Below, piece by piece: positions 23,801 to 30,708 of a stretch of DNA of 34,779 nt. The notes below the pieces were generated by a model. The model made no database searches. It saw only the letters and a program-made list of their open reading frames with translations, and was not told where the DNA came from. The number at the start of each line of letters is the position of its first letter. The stretch's first letter is position 1. Source of the DNA: an uncultured Lachnospiraceae bacterium. GTDB taxonomy: Bacteria; Bacillota; Clostridia; Lachnospirales; Lachnospiraceae. Both the position numbers and the translations under genes were made by a program. The stretch spans positions 1 to 34,779 of the forward strand of contig CANQRU010000038.1 in the NCBI GenBank assembly GCA_947626395.1, read 5' to 3'.

Positions 23801-24658
23801 GCGGTTCCGAACCAGGTGTATCGCGCGAAGAATGTGTATGTCTGCAGAAATAAAGTGGCGAAGCCCCATGTATTTATCCCGGTATTCCCGGGTACCAACT
23901 GCGAGTACGACAGCACGAAGGCGTTTGAGCGCGCGGGCGCGGAAGTGACCACGAAGGTGTTCCGCAACTTAAGCGCCAATGATATCCGCGAGTCCGTGGA
24001 CGAGTACAAAAAGGAGGTCGCGAAGGCCCAGATCGTCATGTTCCCCGGCGGCTTCTCCGCCGGCGACGAGCCCGAGGGCTCGGCCAAATTCTTCGCGACC
24101 GTGTTCCGCAACGCGGCGATCAAGGAGGAGATCGAGAAGCTCCTGCATGAGAGGGACGGCCTGATGCTGGGCATCTGCAACGGCTTCCAGGCGCTTGTGA
24201 AGCTGGGCCTGGTGCCGGAGGGAACTATTGCCCCGCAGCACGCTGATTCGCCGACGCTGACGATGAACACTATTGGACGCCATGTGTCCAAGATGGTCTA
24301 CACCAAGGTGGTTACCGACAAGTCTCCGTGGCTTGCGCTGGCTCAGCCCGGCGGCGTCTACTGCAACCCGGCTTCCCACGGCGAGGGACGTTTCGTGGCA
24401 AGCGACGAGTGGCTCAGGAAACTGTTTGAGAACGGCCAGGTGGCGACCCAGTACGTCAACGACAAGGGTGAGCCGACGATGGACGAATTCTGGAATCCCA
24501 ACGGCTCTTACATGGCCATCGAGGGAATCACGAGCCCTGACGGACGGATCCTGGGCAAGATGGCCCATTCCGAGCGCCGCGGCGAGGCGGTCGCCGTAAA
24601 TATCTACGGCGAGCAGGATATGAAGATCTTTGAGGCGGGCGTGGCGTATTTCAGATAA
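20873..24658 (+). CDS. purL: Phosphoribosylformylglycinamidine synthase (single-chain, PurL+PurQ)
   Basis: A 1261-residue enzyme of purine synthesis: FGAR plus glutamine and ATP give FGAM. The order is a PurS-like N-terminus, linker, two AIR-synthase-like ATP-binding halves (TETHNHPTEIEPFGGAA-type segment, here NETHNHPTEIEPFGGAATC; GGRTGRDGIGGATGSS; SIGGKDSMSGTF), and a C-terminal class I glutaminase with the nucleophile in GICNGFQ (about Cys1101) and FPGGFSAGDEPEG. It is thus the large type in one chain, without separate purQ or purS. ATG at 20873 has AGGAGG at 20861-20866. It stands alone, not in a pur operon. Confidence 0.97.
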   Translation: MSVRRIYVEKKPAYAVKAKELLAEIGSYLGIGTVENVRVLIRYDIENLSEGAYRTALATIFSEPPVDEIYEETFPKGENDTVFSVEYLPGQFDQRADSAEQCVKLLSEEEEPVIRSATTYVISGKLTAEQAAAIKSFCINPVDSRETDETKPATLLTVFDTPADVAIFAGFCGFAEPELKALYDSLNLAMTFKDFQHIQNYYRTEEHREPTVTEIRVLDTYWSDHCRHTTFSTELKDVTITDGAYRAPIMASYEQYLADREELYKGRDDKFVCLMDLALLAMKKLRAEGKLADLEESEEINACSIVVPVEIDGVTEEWLVNFKNETHNHPTEIEPFGGAATCLGGAIRDPLSGRTYVYQAMRVTGAADPTKPISETLKGKLPQRKLVNGAADGYSSYGNQIGLATGYVKEIYHPNYAAKRMEIGAVMGAAPRKYVKRLTSDPGDIIVLLGGRTGRDGIGGATGSSKVHTEASIEVCGAEVQKGNPPTERKIQRLFRRPEVSSIIKKCNDFGAGGVSVAIGELAAGLTIDLDKVPKKYAGLDGTEIAISESQERMAVVLAPEDVDKFLGYSAEENLEAIPVAVVTEEPRLVMNWRGKTIVDISRAFLDTNGAHQEASVVLETPGREGNPFAAAGVITDINDSNAIREKWLSVLSDLNVCSQKGLVEMFDGSIGAGSVFMPYGGRYQLTETQAMVAKLPVLRGRTDTVTMMSYGYDPYLSSWSPYHGAIYAVVSSVAKIVANGGEMDKIRFTFQEYFKRMTDDPTRWGTPFAALLGAYSAQLGFGLPSIGGKDSMSGTFNDEHHGEINVPPTLVSFAVDIARHGDIISPELKKAGNKLVEFEIERDAYDLPVYEQVMEGYRKIHADIAAGRIISAYAVEGHGLAEAVSKMAFGNQLGVKIEHNLDPRDFFAPAWGNIVCEVPADKVGELSVSYRLIGEVTEDGAFRYGAAAISLKEALSAWTATLEHVFPTVSGVEQTAVPNQVYRAKNVYVCRNKVAKPHVFIPVFPGTNCEYDSTKAFERAGAEVTTKVFRNLSANDIRESVDEYKKEVAKAQIVMFPGGFSAGDEPEGSAKFFATVFRNAAIKEEIEKLLHERDGLMLGICNGFQALVKLGLVPEGTIAPQHADSPTLTMNTIGRHVSKMVYTKVVTDKSPWLALAQPGGVYCNPASHGEGRFVASDEWLRKLFENGQVATQYVNDKGEPTMDEFWNPNGSYMAIEGITSPDGRILGKMAHSERRGEAVAVNIYGEQDMKIFEAGVAYFR

Positions 24659-24667
24659 CAGATGAGA

Positions 24668-24704
24668 GGACGGCGCGGCAGATCAGAAGCCGGGCCGTCC
24701 CTTT
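24668..24704 (+). terminator. Terminator after purL
   Basis: GGACGGC-g-CGGC pairs with GCCG-g-GCCGTCC around a nine-base loop, followed by CTTT. The T-run is short. Confidence 0.65.
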
Positions 24705-24727
24705 GAATCGGCGGGAGGAAATGCTTT

Positions 24728-26065
24728 ATGAAAGCGCAGAATTACAGAGAGGAGCTGGAGCAGATGCGCGGAGATCTGAACCGCGCCGGCTTCGGCAGCT
24801 TCCTGATCATTCCGTTAAAATATGAAGCGGGAAATGCAGATACAGCCTGGCTTCAGGAGAACTGTGAAAGACAGCCGATCTCCACGATGGATATGAATGA
24901 AGCCGTCAAGGATAATCTCAATTCTGACGATGGCATCCGAATCCTCGAACGCTATTATATATCGGGCAAAGTTCTGGAAAAGATCCTGTTCGGGGACACA
25001 GATGGGAAACCGGTCAGGCTGTACGTCTGCGAGCAGGATGAGCAGCCTGATGAATCCGCGGAGCAGAAGAGTCATTTTGAACTGTTTTCGGCGTATTTCT
25101 ATCTCTTTCATACGCAGACGGCGTTCCTCTGTCTCGGGATCACGTATTCCGATATCGCTGTTCTGGAGCGCATTTGCAATCTGGGATATGCGGACAGCCG
25201 CGCTGCCTATTACTGCCGGGATGGCAGCGGACTGCATGAATTCTCTCTTGATGATAAACTGAGGGAGCTTTGCGCCCTGGCAGGACTGGAATGTTTCTTT
25301 CAGGCAGGCTCCTCGCTTTTCCTGGAGAGTTATACCTACACGCTGGCGGTTGTCCCCAGACGTTTCCGCTATCTGGAAAGCGTCCGCCGGCTCACGTTCA
25401 ATCTGCATCAGATGCTCCCGCTGGGGACAGAGATGGATGACGATTCGGAAGGAGACATCCACTATGTCTACTCGGTGAAATCGCAGGAGCTTGACAGCTA
25501 TCGTTGGGGCTGCTGCGTAACCTCCCAGACGATCTGCTATGTGGTTGCGGACGAGACGCTGAATCTGGAAAAAGAACTTTGCAGCCAGGCGGAAGACGGG
25601 CTCCCGGTCGTGCTTCTCGCCCTCTATGAGAAATACAGCTGCCTGCGGTTCACACAGCTTCTGGTCACTGTGGATAAGCGAAAGCTGCGCCTTTTGCGCA
25701 GGCTGAACCGGCAGATGCTGGAATTCCGCGCCTACGGCACGGTCCATCCCAGTCATATTTCCCGCTGGTACAATGTAAGGCAGATCTATCAGTACCTGAT
25801 CGAGACGAACGGCATCGATCAGGCCATAGAAGACGTAAATAACAAGCTGGGTGTTCTGGCCGAACACCAGAAGGAAGTGGAGGCCAGTACAAACGAGGCT
25901 GTGATGGGCCTGATCACGCTTTTCGGTATTGTCTCCATCCTCGCTTCGCTGCTGACCATTATCCAGATCCTGCAGGGCGGCGATTACTGGATGATTACGA
26001 TTATCGCGCTGCTGCTGATCGTCGTCGGCGCGGCGGCGGTAGCGCTCTGGCGCAGCCGGGAGTAG
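24728..26065 (+). CDS. Membrane protein with CorA-like topology, unknown function
   Basis: A 445-residue protein of a family I do not recognise. The long N-terminal part (1-330) is soluble and mixed alpha/beta. A probable coiled coil at about 355-390 (INGIDQAIEDVNNKLGVLAEHQKEVE-type helix) leads into two C-terminal membrane helices, at about 391-415 and 420-441. This is the topology of CorA metal transporters, which also have a large cytosolic domain, a stalk helix and two terminal helices. The diagnostic GMN motif between the helices is absent; the loop reads LQGGDYW. Ion transport is therefore not assured. ATG with GGGAGGAAA upstream. Base composition is intermediate between purL and the A/T-rich genes that follow. 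Confidence 0.75.
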   Translation: MKAQNYREELEQMRGDLNRAGFGSFLIIPLKYEAGNADTAWLQENCERQPISTMDMNEAVKDNLNSDDGIRILERYYISGKVLEKILFGDTDGKPVRLYVCEQDEQPDESAEQKSHFELFSAYFYLFHTQTAFLCLGITYSDIAVLERICNLGYADSRAAYYCRDGSGLHEFSLDDKLRELCALAGLECFFQAGSSLFLESYTYTLAVVPRRFRYLESVRRLTFNLHQMLPLGTEMDDDSEGDIHYVYSVKSQELDSYRWGCCVTSQTICYVVADETLNLEKELCSQAEDGLPVVLLALYEKYSCLRFTQLLVTVDKRKLRLLRRLNRQMLEFRAYGTVHPSHISRWYNVRQIYQYLIETNGIDQAIEDVNNKLGVLAEHQKEVEASTNEAVMGLITLFGIVSILASLLTIIQILQGGDYWMITIIALLLIVVGAAAVALWRSRE

Positions 26066-26367
26066 ACGGGCGGGAGTGAATTAGCGGCAAATAGATGTTT
26101 TATATCACGCAAGCATTTCCAATTTAGCACACGGTATATGTAGAATTGAGTTGGTAGCATTATCGGTTTTTGATGTGAATAGCAAGTGAAAAAGAAAGAA
26201 TGTTAAGATGCATAGTACCGATAATCCACACTGGCAGATATATAATTTAAGAGCCTCGGCCGGCACTTTGGATGAGTGAAGGTTGAGGTTCTTTTGAGTT
26301 AACCTGTGTTGCTTTAGAATTAGCTGCTGTTAATTCAATGGGGATTTAGAAATAAATCAGTTTTTCG
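26066..26367. other. Intergenic A/T-rich stretch
   Basis: About 300 bp with no convincing gene. It contains one hairpin resembling a terminator (listed separately). It marks the change from G/C-rich to A/T-rich sequence. Confidence 0.5.
26249..26296 (+). terminator. Possible terminator upstream of the motor operon
   Basis: AAGAGCCTC (26249-26257) pairs with GAGGTTCTT (26285-26293; one G·U) followed by TTGAG. The loop is long and the T-run short. Confidence 0.4.
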
Positions 26368-26396
26368 TTGTAAAGTCAGAGCGATAGCGGTATAAT
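26368..26396 (+). promoter_or_regulatory. Sigma-A promoter of the ExbB/ExbD-like operon
   Basis: TTGTAA (26368-26373), 17-bp spacer, TATAAT (26391-26396), 45 bp before the first ATG. Confidence 0.8.
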
Positions 26397-26441
26397 CAAG
26401 CTATCAGAATGACAGATCAAAGAGCACAAAGGAGATCAGCT

Positions 26442-26999
26442 ATGAATTTCTTATTACAGTTTATTGCTCAATATGCTACGGAAGGTATTTTTTTGGCTGG
26501 AATAGTGACCGCTATTTTACTGGTTGGAAATGGACTGCAGTTGTCGAGTAAAAAAAGCAGGATCGCAGATGCTCTGGAACAGAAGAACAAAAAGTACACC
26601 TATATCAATAATTTTAAGGATTTTGAGGAGACGGAGGAGGATGATGAAAAGACCAGAACCAAGCCAGATGCGATCAGAGAATATGAGAACGAGTTTAATA
26701 AAGTATGTTCCTGGCATAACGTATGGATACAGTTCATCCCCATCTTCCCATTATTAGGTATCTTGGGAACGGTTGCCGGATTGATGCTGGAACTGCAGTC
26801 CAACGATATAGCCGGAATGATGTCCTCTCTTGATGTTGCGATGGGAACCACAGTTCTGGGATTAGTTTTTGCGATTATTCTTAAGTTTGTTGAAGCAATT
26901 TTTCCGTCAAGAATCATTTATGAAGTGGAAGTTATGCTGAACAATTATGACAAAAAGCGGAGTCTTGCGGAATTATCTCAGAATATACAGAATCAATAG
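26442..26999 (+). CDS. MotA/TolQ/ExbB-like proton-channel protein
   Basis: A 185-residue protein with the three-helix layout of TolQ/ExbB: one N-terminal helix (about 13-31), a cytosolic segment with a charged Glu/Asp/Lys stretch, and two helices at about 97-117 and 130-152. The second pair carries the family signature FPLLGILGTVAGLMLEL and LDVAMGTTVLGLVFAIILKF, including the Thr pair (136-137) that lines the proton path. These proteins form a pentamer around a dimer of a TolR/ExbD partner and convert proton flow to movement. ATG at 26442 is chosen over 26409 for its AAAGGAG site at 26428-26434. First gene of an operon of at least five genes. Confidence 0.88.
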   Translation: MNFLLQFIAQYATEGIFLAGIVTAILLVGNGLQLSSKKSRIADALEQKNKKYTYINNFKDFEETEEDDEKTRTKPDAIREYENEFNKVCSWHNVWIQFIPIFPLLGILGTVAGLMLELQSNDIAGMMSSLDVAMGTTVLGLVFAIILKFVEAIFPSRIIYEVEVMLNNYDKKRSLAELSQNIQNQ

Positions 27000-27013
27000 G
27001 GAGCGCTTGACAA

Positions 27014-27550
27014 ATGCTGAGAAAAGGAAGAAGGTTTCAGAACGATATTGTGATTGATCTGACGTCTTTGCTGGATGTCATATTCATCATATTACTTATC
27101 CTGGTATGTGGTCAGACTACCATTGGCGACGATCTGAATGAGGCGCAGATTCAGGCCGAATACGCTAGGACACAGGCTGAGGCAGAGAGACAGTTATACG
27201 AAGAACAGCAGAGGGCATTTGCCAGTGTACTGGCTGTTTCAGTCGTTGTCCCCTACGATGAAAATGAGATCACCAGGAGACAGATCCGCCTTCTGAAACA
27301 AGGGGATGAGATCCAGTCGATCGACCTTATCGGGAATGATATTTCGGATCCCGTGAATGAGTTTAAAGAGATCCTGGCAGATTATATCGAACAGAATAAG
27401 GAAAGGCCGACGATCCTTTCTGTGAATGAAAATGACGATCATATTTTGTATAGGGACGAGGTCATGGTCAATCGTATATTTGACGAGTTGGTGCAGACAT
27501 ACGACAATGTTTATATTGTGAAGGGAAATACAGACGAGGAGACGAAATGA
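27014..27550 (+). CDS. ExbD/TolR-like protein (motor partner)
   Basis: A 178-residue protein. The single N-terminal membrane helix contains the hallmark IDLTSLLDVIFIILLILV (14-31), in which Asp21 occupies the place of the essential protonatable Asp of ExbD and TolR. A Gln/Glu-rich helical linker (about 40-75) leads to an exported domain (80-172) whose end, PTILSVNENDDHILYRDEVM then a helix, matches the TolR/ExbD periplasmic fold. Partner of the preceding channel protein, 14 bp downstream. It lacks the OmpA-like peptidoglycan-binding domain found in MotB or ZorB. Its stop overlaps the next start by 4 bp, so translation is coupled. Confidence 0.86.
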   Translation: MLRKGRRFQNDIVIDLTSLLDVIFIILLILVCGQTTIGDDLNEAQIQAEYARTQAEAERQLYEEQQRAFASVLAVSVVVPYDENEITRRQIRLLKQGDEIQSIDLIGNDISDPVNEFKEILADYIEQNKERPTILSVNENDDHILYRDEVMVNRIFDELVQTYDNVYIVKGNTDEETK

Positions 27551-28131
27551 TACCTTGGATTCTGATCATTGTAGGTGCAGCTATGACGCTTATCGGTGCG
27601 GTTGGCTTAGTGCGCCTGTATATTTGTCTTCCAATCAAAGAAAAATTTAGAATTGTGTATGACCGGGATAAAGAGTTTATTCAGGCAAGACTGAATCCGA
27701 AGCTGCAGGATTTTGTTAATTATAATGCAGAGCAGTTACGAACTAAATTTATGAGCCTGCTGCTGTTCGGACTGCTAATCTTTCTGGCGGGCTATTATCT
27801 CGGTTATGCCGCGGAGGGAGAGGGTTTCTGGCTTTATCAAAAGTTTTTTCCGCAGGCCTCGGCTAGTCAGGTGTGGGATGAATTGAACGAAAAAGGACAG
27901 TTTGTCTCGGAATCCGGGAAAGCGTATACATATTATATTGTCATTTCTGGGAAGGAGATCGCTTTGCGTGGAGAACCATGCGCCGACTATAATGATCTGA
28001 AAGAGAAGCTGTCACAGATCAAAAAGGAAAACACAGTCATGGTGATCGATAGCTTTGCGGTGTCTTCCTCATATCATTCTGTGGAAAATATACTGAACGA
28101 ACTTGGATTATCCTATGAGGAAACACGATGA
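27547..28131 (+). CDS. Two-helix membrane protein with a TolR-like C-terminal domain
   Basis: A 194-residue protein. Helix 1 spans about 3-26 and helix 2 about 69-88, with a basic loop between them. After the second helix, residues 126-192 (YTYYIVISGKEIALRGEPC ... ENTVMVIDSFAVSSSYHSVENILNEL) have the strand-helix-strand-helix order of an ExbD/TolR exported domain: two short strands, a small helix, a strand ending in a hydrophobic pair, and a final helix. I infer this from pattern, not from a search. It lacks the membrane Asp of TolR. It overlaps both neighbours by 4 bp (ATGA), so it is made in step with them and is likely a subunit of the same complex. Confidence 0.7.
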   Translation: MIPWILIIVGAAMTLIGAVGLVRLYICLPIKEKFRIVYDRDKEFIQARLNPKLQDFVNYNAEQLRTKFMSLLLFGLLIFLAGYYLGYAAEGEGFWLYQKFFPQASASQVWDELNEKGQFVSESGKAYTYYIVISGKEIALRGEPCADYNDLKEKLSQIKKENTVMVIDSFAVSSSYHSVENILNELGLSYEETR

Positions 28132-28598
28132 AGAAAAAATATTGGGCTGCGCTCATGCTGCTTTGTTCCCTGGTATTTCTGGTGGGCTGGGGCAAGAAAA
28201 AGGTGGAACTGTTAAACGATAAAAAACTCATCGATCTGAATGCGGCTATCGAAAGATGCATTCCGGGAGCAAATGCACCGGAACGGCCTGAAAACGAAGC
28301 TTCTGCTTCTGACGATTCTTTGGAGGAGACGCTGGCGCAGGCAGTGCCGGCAGAAGCTCATTCGGTCGAAGAGACGGAAAGGATTGTCATTATCAAGGTA
28401 AGAGATCAGACGGTTACCTATGACGCGGAAACGTATACAGACCTGAGTAAACTCGAAGCAAGAATCAGACAGGACAACGGGGAACACGTATCATTCCGGC
28501 TGGTGGACGATTTCGCGGAGGCGCATGTATACAAAGAGGTATTGTCAATTCTTGGCGATCTGGAGGCAGAGATCGGGCTGAATTGTACGAAAGAGTAG
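28128..28598 (+). CDS. Exported or anchored protein with a TolR-like domain
   Basis: A 156-residue protein with an N-terminal hydrophobic segment (5-21) acting as signal or anchor; no good lipobox is present. Residues 40-82 are acidic and probably flexible. Residues 84-152 (ERIVIIKVRDQTVTYDAETY ... VSFRLVDDFAEAHVYKEVLSILGDLEAEIGL) again follow the order of a TolR/ExbD exported domain, including the final 'strand, D-x-x-A, x-Y, helix' part. It has no membrane Asp. The start overlaps the preceding stop by 4 bp. If correct, the operon supplies three versions of this fold. Confidence 0.65.
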   Translation: MKKKYWAALMLLCSLVFLVGWGKKKVELLNDKKLIDLNAAIERCIPGANAPERPENEASASDDSLEETLAQAVPAEAHSVEETERIVIIKVRDQTVTYDAETYTDLSKLEARIRQDNGEHVSFRLVDDFAEAHVYKEVLSILGDLEAEIGLNCTKE

Positions 28599-28610
28599 GA
28601 GAGCCGTGTT

Positions 28611-29597
28611 ATGAACAAAAGGAAACTGTTGATCGCGATCACAGCGCTTGGTGTATGGATTACCCTATGCGGAGCAGGGTGGTTTAATCGTACCAAAGTG
28701 GTGATTGATACGGAGAATAATCGGGTATATCAGTACTGCACAGTCGATACGCTGATCTCTGCATTTATGCAGGACAGCAAAGCAGCCAGGAATACATATC
28801 AGGGCACTATGCTTCTCCTGACGGGAAAGGTGTCCGGGATCGGTAAAAACAATAAGGATCTTGAACTGACAGGCCTCACGTTGTCGGAGACTACTGTGAA
28901 GTGTTCATATAGCAAAGAACTGCGAACAGCGGTATCTGCATACCGCGAGGGAGACAACATTGCGTTGTACGGGAAGATCACGGTGGATGCGATCGATAAA
29001 GATATTCATCTGAAAACGGAAAAAATAGTGGATTCATCTTCTGTGACCGCCTCCGGCGATATGTTTTATCAGCTGGACGGATCCTCTTTTGACAAGCGAA
29101 CTGCCAGTAAGGTCACACTGCATAACGGCGATATCGAGTATTATATCCCGGCTTCCTGGGCTGACAGGGATATCCAATTTAATATTGTGGATGAAAAACT
29201 GGGCACCATGGAAGGGTACCAGTACAGACTTAATCGACTGGGTATGAACGATTCAGTTCCGGAATCTTTGTTTATATGTTATTTTGATAATCAGAAGCAG
29301 CTTGCTGATTACCTGAATGATTCGGATGAAACGGAACTGATCGAAAAAGCGATCGTCGAGAACATTCTAGGCGATGTGGGCTCGTTCCCATCCAAAGAAG
29401 TAGACACCTATTATGATAGCGAATACGACTATTATCTGGGATCGTATAAGACAGTCTTTGATACGGGAATGGGTTATCATACAGAATTTGTATTTCAAAA
29501 AGCCGAAGAAGGCATTGTTGTGATGATCTATGTTTACAAGGAAACAAAACATTTATCGGATGTGATGTTTGTTACAAGATTTCTGGAGGTAAAGTAG
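28611..29597 (+). CDS. Exported protein with probable OB-fold (tRNA_anti-like) domain
   Basis: A 328-residue protein. The N-terminal segment, LLIAITALGVWITLCGAGW, is a signal or anchor; a cysteine at 20 lies in a poor lipobox. Residues of about 45-135 (QGTMLLLTGKVSGIGK ... AYREGDNIALYGKITVDAI) resemble the exported tRNA_anti-like OB fold that occurs in small lipoproteins. The remaining 190 residues are beta-rich, acidic and aromatic (YYDSEYDYYLG), with no match I can name. Shares an AGWFNRTKVV-type sequence after the signal with the preceding gene's GWGKKKVELL. It is 12 bp downstream of its neighbour, so it is in the same operon. Confidence 0.7.
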   Translation: MNKRKLLIAITALGVWITLCGAGWFNRTKVVIDTENNRVYQYCTVDTLISAFMQDSKAARNTYQGTMLLLTGKVSGIGKNNKDLELTGLTLSETTVKCSYSKELRTAVSAYREGDNIALYGKITVDAIDKDIHLKTEKIVDSSSVTASGDMFYQLDGSSFDKRTASKVTLHNGDIEYYIPASWADRDIQFNIVDEKLGTMEGYQYRLNRLGMNDSVPESLFICYFDNQKQLADYLNDSDETELIEKAIVENILGDVGSFPSKEVDTYYDSEYDYYLGSYKTVFDTGMGYHTEFVFQKAEEGIVVMIYVYKETKHLSDVMFVTRFLEVK

Positions 29598-29692
29598 AGG
29601 GAGACGATGCTGCCTTTTCTTTCATAATGCGGAAATAACTATTGAACCTCACACTTTCAAGAAGAGGTAAACATTCCTAGAGGGAGGACAAG

Positions 29693-29908
29693 ATGATTGA
29701 ACTGTTGATCGCTCTGGTGGTGCTGACCGGTCTGTTCTGGATTGGATATCATGTAACCGGAGCTTTATTATCGGCGGCAATATGGCTGTGTATTAAGCTG
29801 CCATTTGCAATTTTCCTCTGCGGTTTAGGATTGGTGTGCTGTGTTACTATTTTTTTAATTCCATTGGGAGGAAAATGCTTTAAGTTTGCGTTTGAAGTTC
29901 TTACATAA
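29693..29908 (+). CDS. Small hydrophobic membrane protein
   Basis: A 71-residue protein of two to three hydrophobic segments (about 3-20, 22-36 and 40-58). GGGAGGACAAG lies just before the ATG. No family recognised. It ends the A/T-rich plus-strand operon and precedes its terminator, so it may be a small accessory subunit. The 95-bp gap before it holds no promoter that I can support. Confidence 0.6.
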   Translation: MIELLIALVVLTGLFWIGYHVTGALLSAAIWLCIKLPFAIFLCGLGLVCCVTIFLIPLGGKCFKFAFEVLT

Positions 29909-29950
29909 AGGTAAATCTGTCAATCGAGAGAGTTTTACAGAATGTTAAAA

Positions 29951-29980
29951 GGGTGCCGCGAATTTGCGGCATCCTTATTT
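29951..29980 (+). terminator. Terminator of the motor operon
   Basis: GGGTGCCGC pairs with GCGGCATCC (one G·U), loop GAATTT, followed by TTATTT. Confidence 0.8.
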
Positions 29981-30030
29981 GAAAGAATTTACCCAGTTTT
30001 CAATTTGTGACACAGTGTGTCCTGTATTTT

Positions 30031-30315
30031 TCAGAACAGATCGCTGTGCGTCCCTGTACGGGATAGAGTCAACACCAGCACATCGTCCTCGATGCGGTAG
30101 ATCAATAACCAATTCGGTAAGATATGACATTCCCTGTGCCCGGCCCAGTTTCCGGTCAGAGGATGGTCTTTATTCTTGTCCGGAAGTATTTCGCCCATAG
30201 CTAGGGCAGCAACAACATCTTCCAGTAGGCTGATTTTTAATCCGCGTTTTATTGCCAGCTTGTAATCTTTTTTAAATTGTGCGGTGGACTTGACAGTGTA
30301 CTTTGTTTTTCTCAT
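30031..30315 (-). CDS. YafQ-family type II toxin (mRNA interferase)
   Basis: A 94-residue RelE-superfamily toxin. The family cleaves mRNA on the ribosome. Landmarks are DHPLTGNWAGHRECH (His51 and His64), PNWLLIY (Trp69), and RTGTHSDLF at the C-terminus (His90, Phe94), which align to the catalytic residues of E. coli YafQ. The Asp before Trp in E. coli (Asp67) is Asn68 here. The start overlaps the antitoxin stop by 4 bp. It lies convergent to the motor operon, past that operon's terminator. Confidence 0.9.
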   Translation of the reverse strand: MRKTKYTVKSTAQFKKDYKLAIKRGLKISLLEDVVAALAMGEILPDKNKDHPLTGNWAGHRECHILPNWLLIYRIEDDVLVLTLSRTGTHSDLF

Positions 30316-30590
30316 TTTTTCAGGTCAGCAAACAACTCGTCGAGATCGGTGTAGCCTTTCACGGACGGGTCTTTTGCAATCCTTTCCGCTTCCAACATGG
30401 CGGCAATCGTTTCATTGTTAGGCGTGTTCAGGGAGATATCAAAAGGAATTCGGCCCTCACGAAGCGACTGACGGACAAAAATGTTAAAAGCAGTGGACAG
30501 ATTCATGCCCAGCTCTGCAAAAAGGGCATCGGCCTCTGCCTTCAGATCGGAATCAATGCGGATACTGATATTGGTTGTAGTGCTAGCCAT
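30312..30590 (-). CDS. RelB/DinJ-family antitoxin
   Basis: A 92-residue antitoxin. It begins ASTTTNISIRIDSDLKAEAD, the ribbon-helix-helix DNA-binding part, followed by the GMNLSTAFNIFVRQSLREGR helix typical of DinJ; the acidic C-terminus (YTDLDELFADLKK) binds the toxin. ATG at 30590 is chosen since the minus strand reads AAAGGAGATGATTGT before it; longer readings to 30659 are A/T-rich and lack a site. It is expected to repress its own promoter at 30621-30649. Confidence 0.9.
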   Translation of the reverse strand: MASTTTNISIRIDSDLKAEADALFAELGMNLSTAFNIFVRQSLREGRIPFDISLNTPNNETIAAMLEAERIAKDPSVKGYTDLDELFADLKK

Positions 30591-30620
30591 ACAATCATCT
30601 CCTTTCTTGCTGGTGATTAT

Positions 30621-30649
30621 AGTATAATACAACTGCACGAAAAATGCAA
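30621..30649 (-). promoter_or_regulatory. Promoter of the toxin-antitoxin operon
   Basis: On the minus strand, TTGCAT (30644-30649), 17-bp spacer, TATACT (30621-30626). Near consensus. Confidence 0.7.
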
Positions 30650-30661
30650 TACTCTGCACGA
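30633..30661. promoter_or_regulatory. Direct-repeat operator candidate for the antitoxin
   Basis: CTGCACGAA occurs at 30633-30641 and 30654-30662, that is 21 bp apart, two helical turns. Both copies flank or overlap the promoter hexamers, so a ribbon-helix-helix repressor could bind them on the same face. Confidence 0.5.
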
Positions 30662-30708
30662 ATATTGACTGCTAATTGGAGCCTGGTAGGAAAAGATCAT
30701 AGTTGCAT

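Noticed and set aside
26368-29908. Assignment of the motor operon to Zorya
   Set aside because: ZorA has a long coiled-coil tail and ZorB a peptidoglycan-binding domain; neither is present, and there is no ZorC, ZorD or ZorE-like gene nearby.
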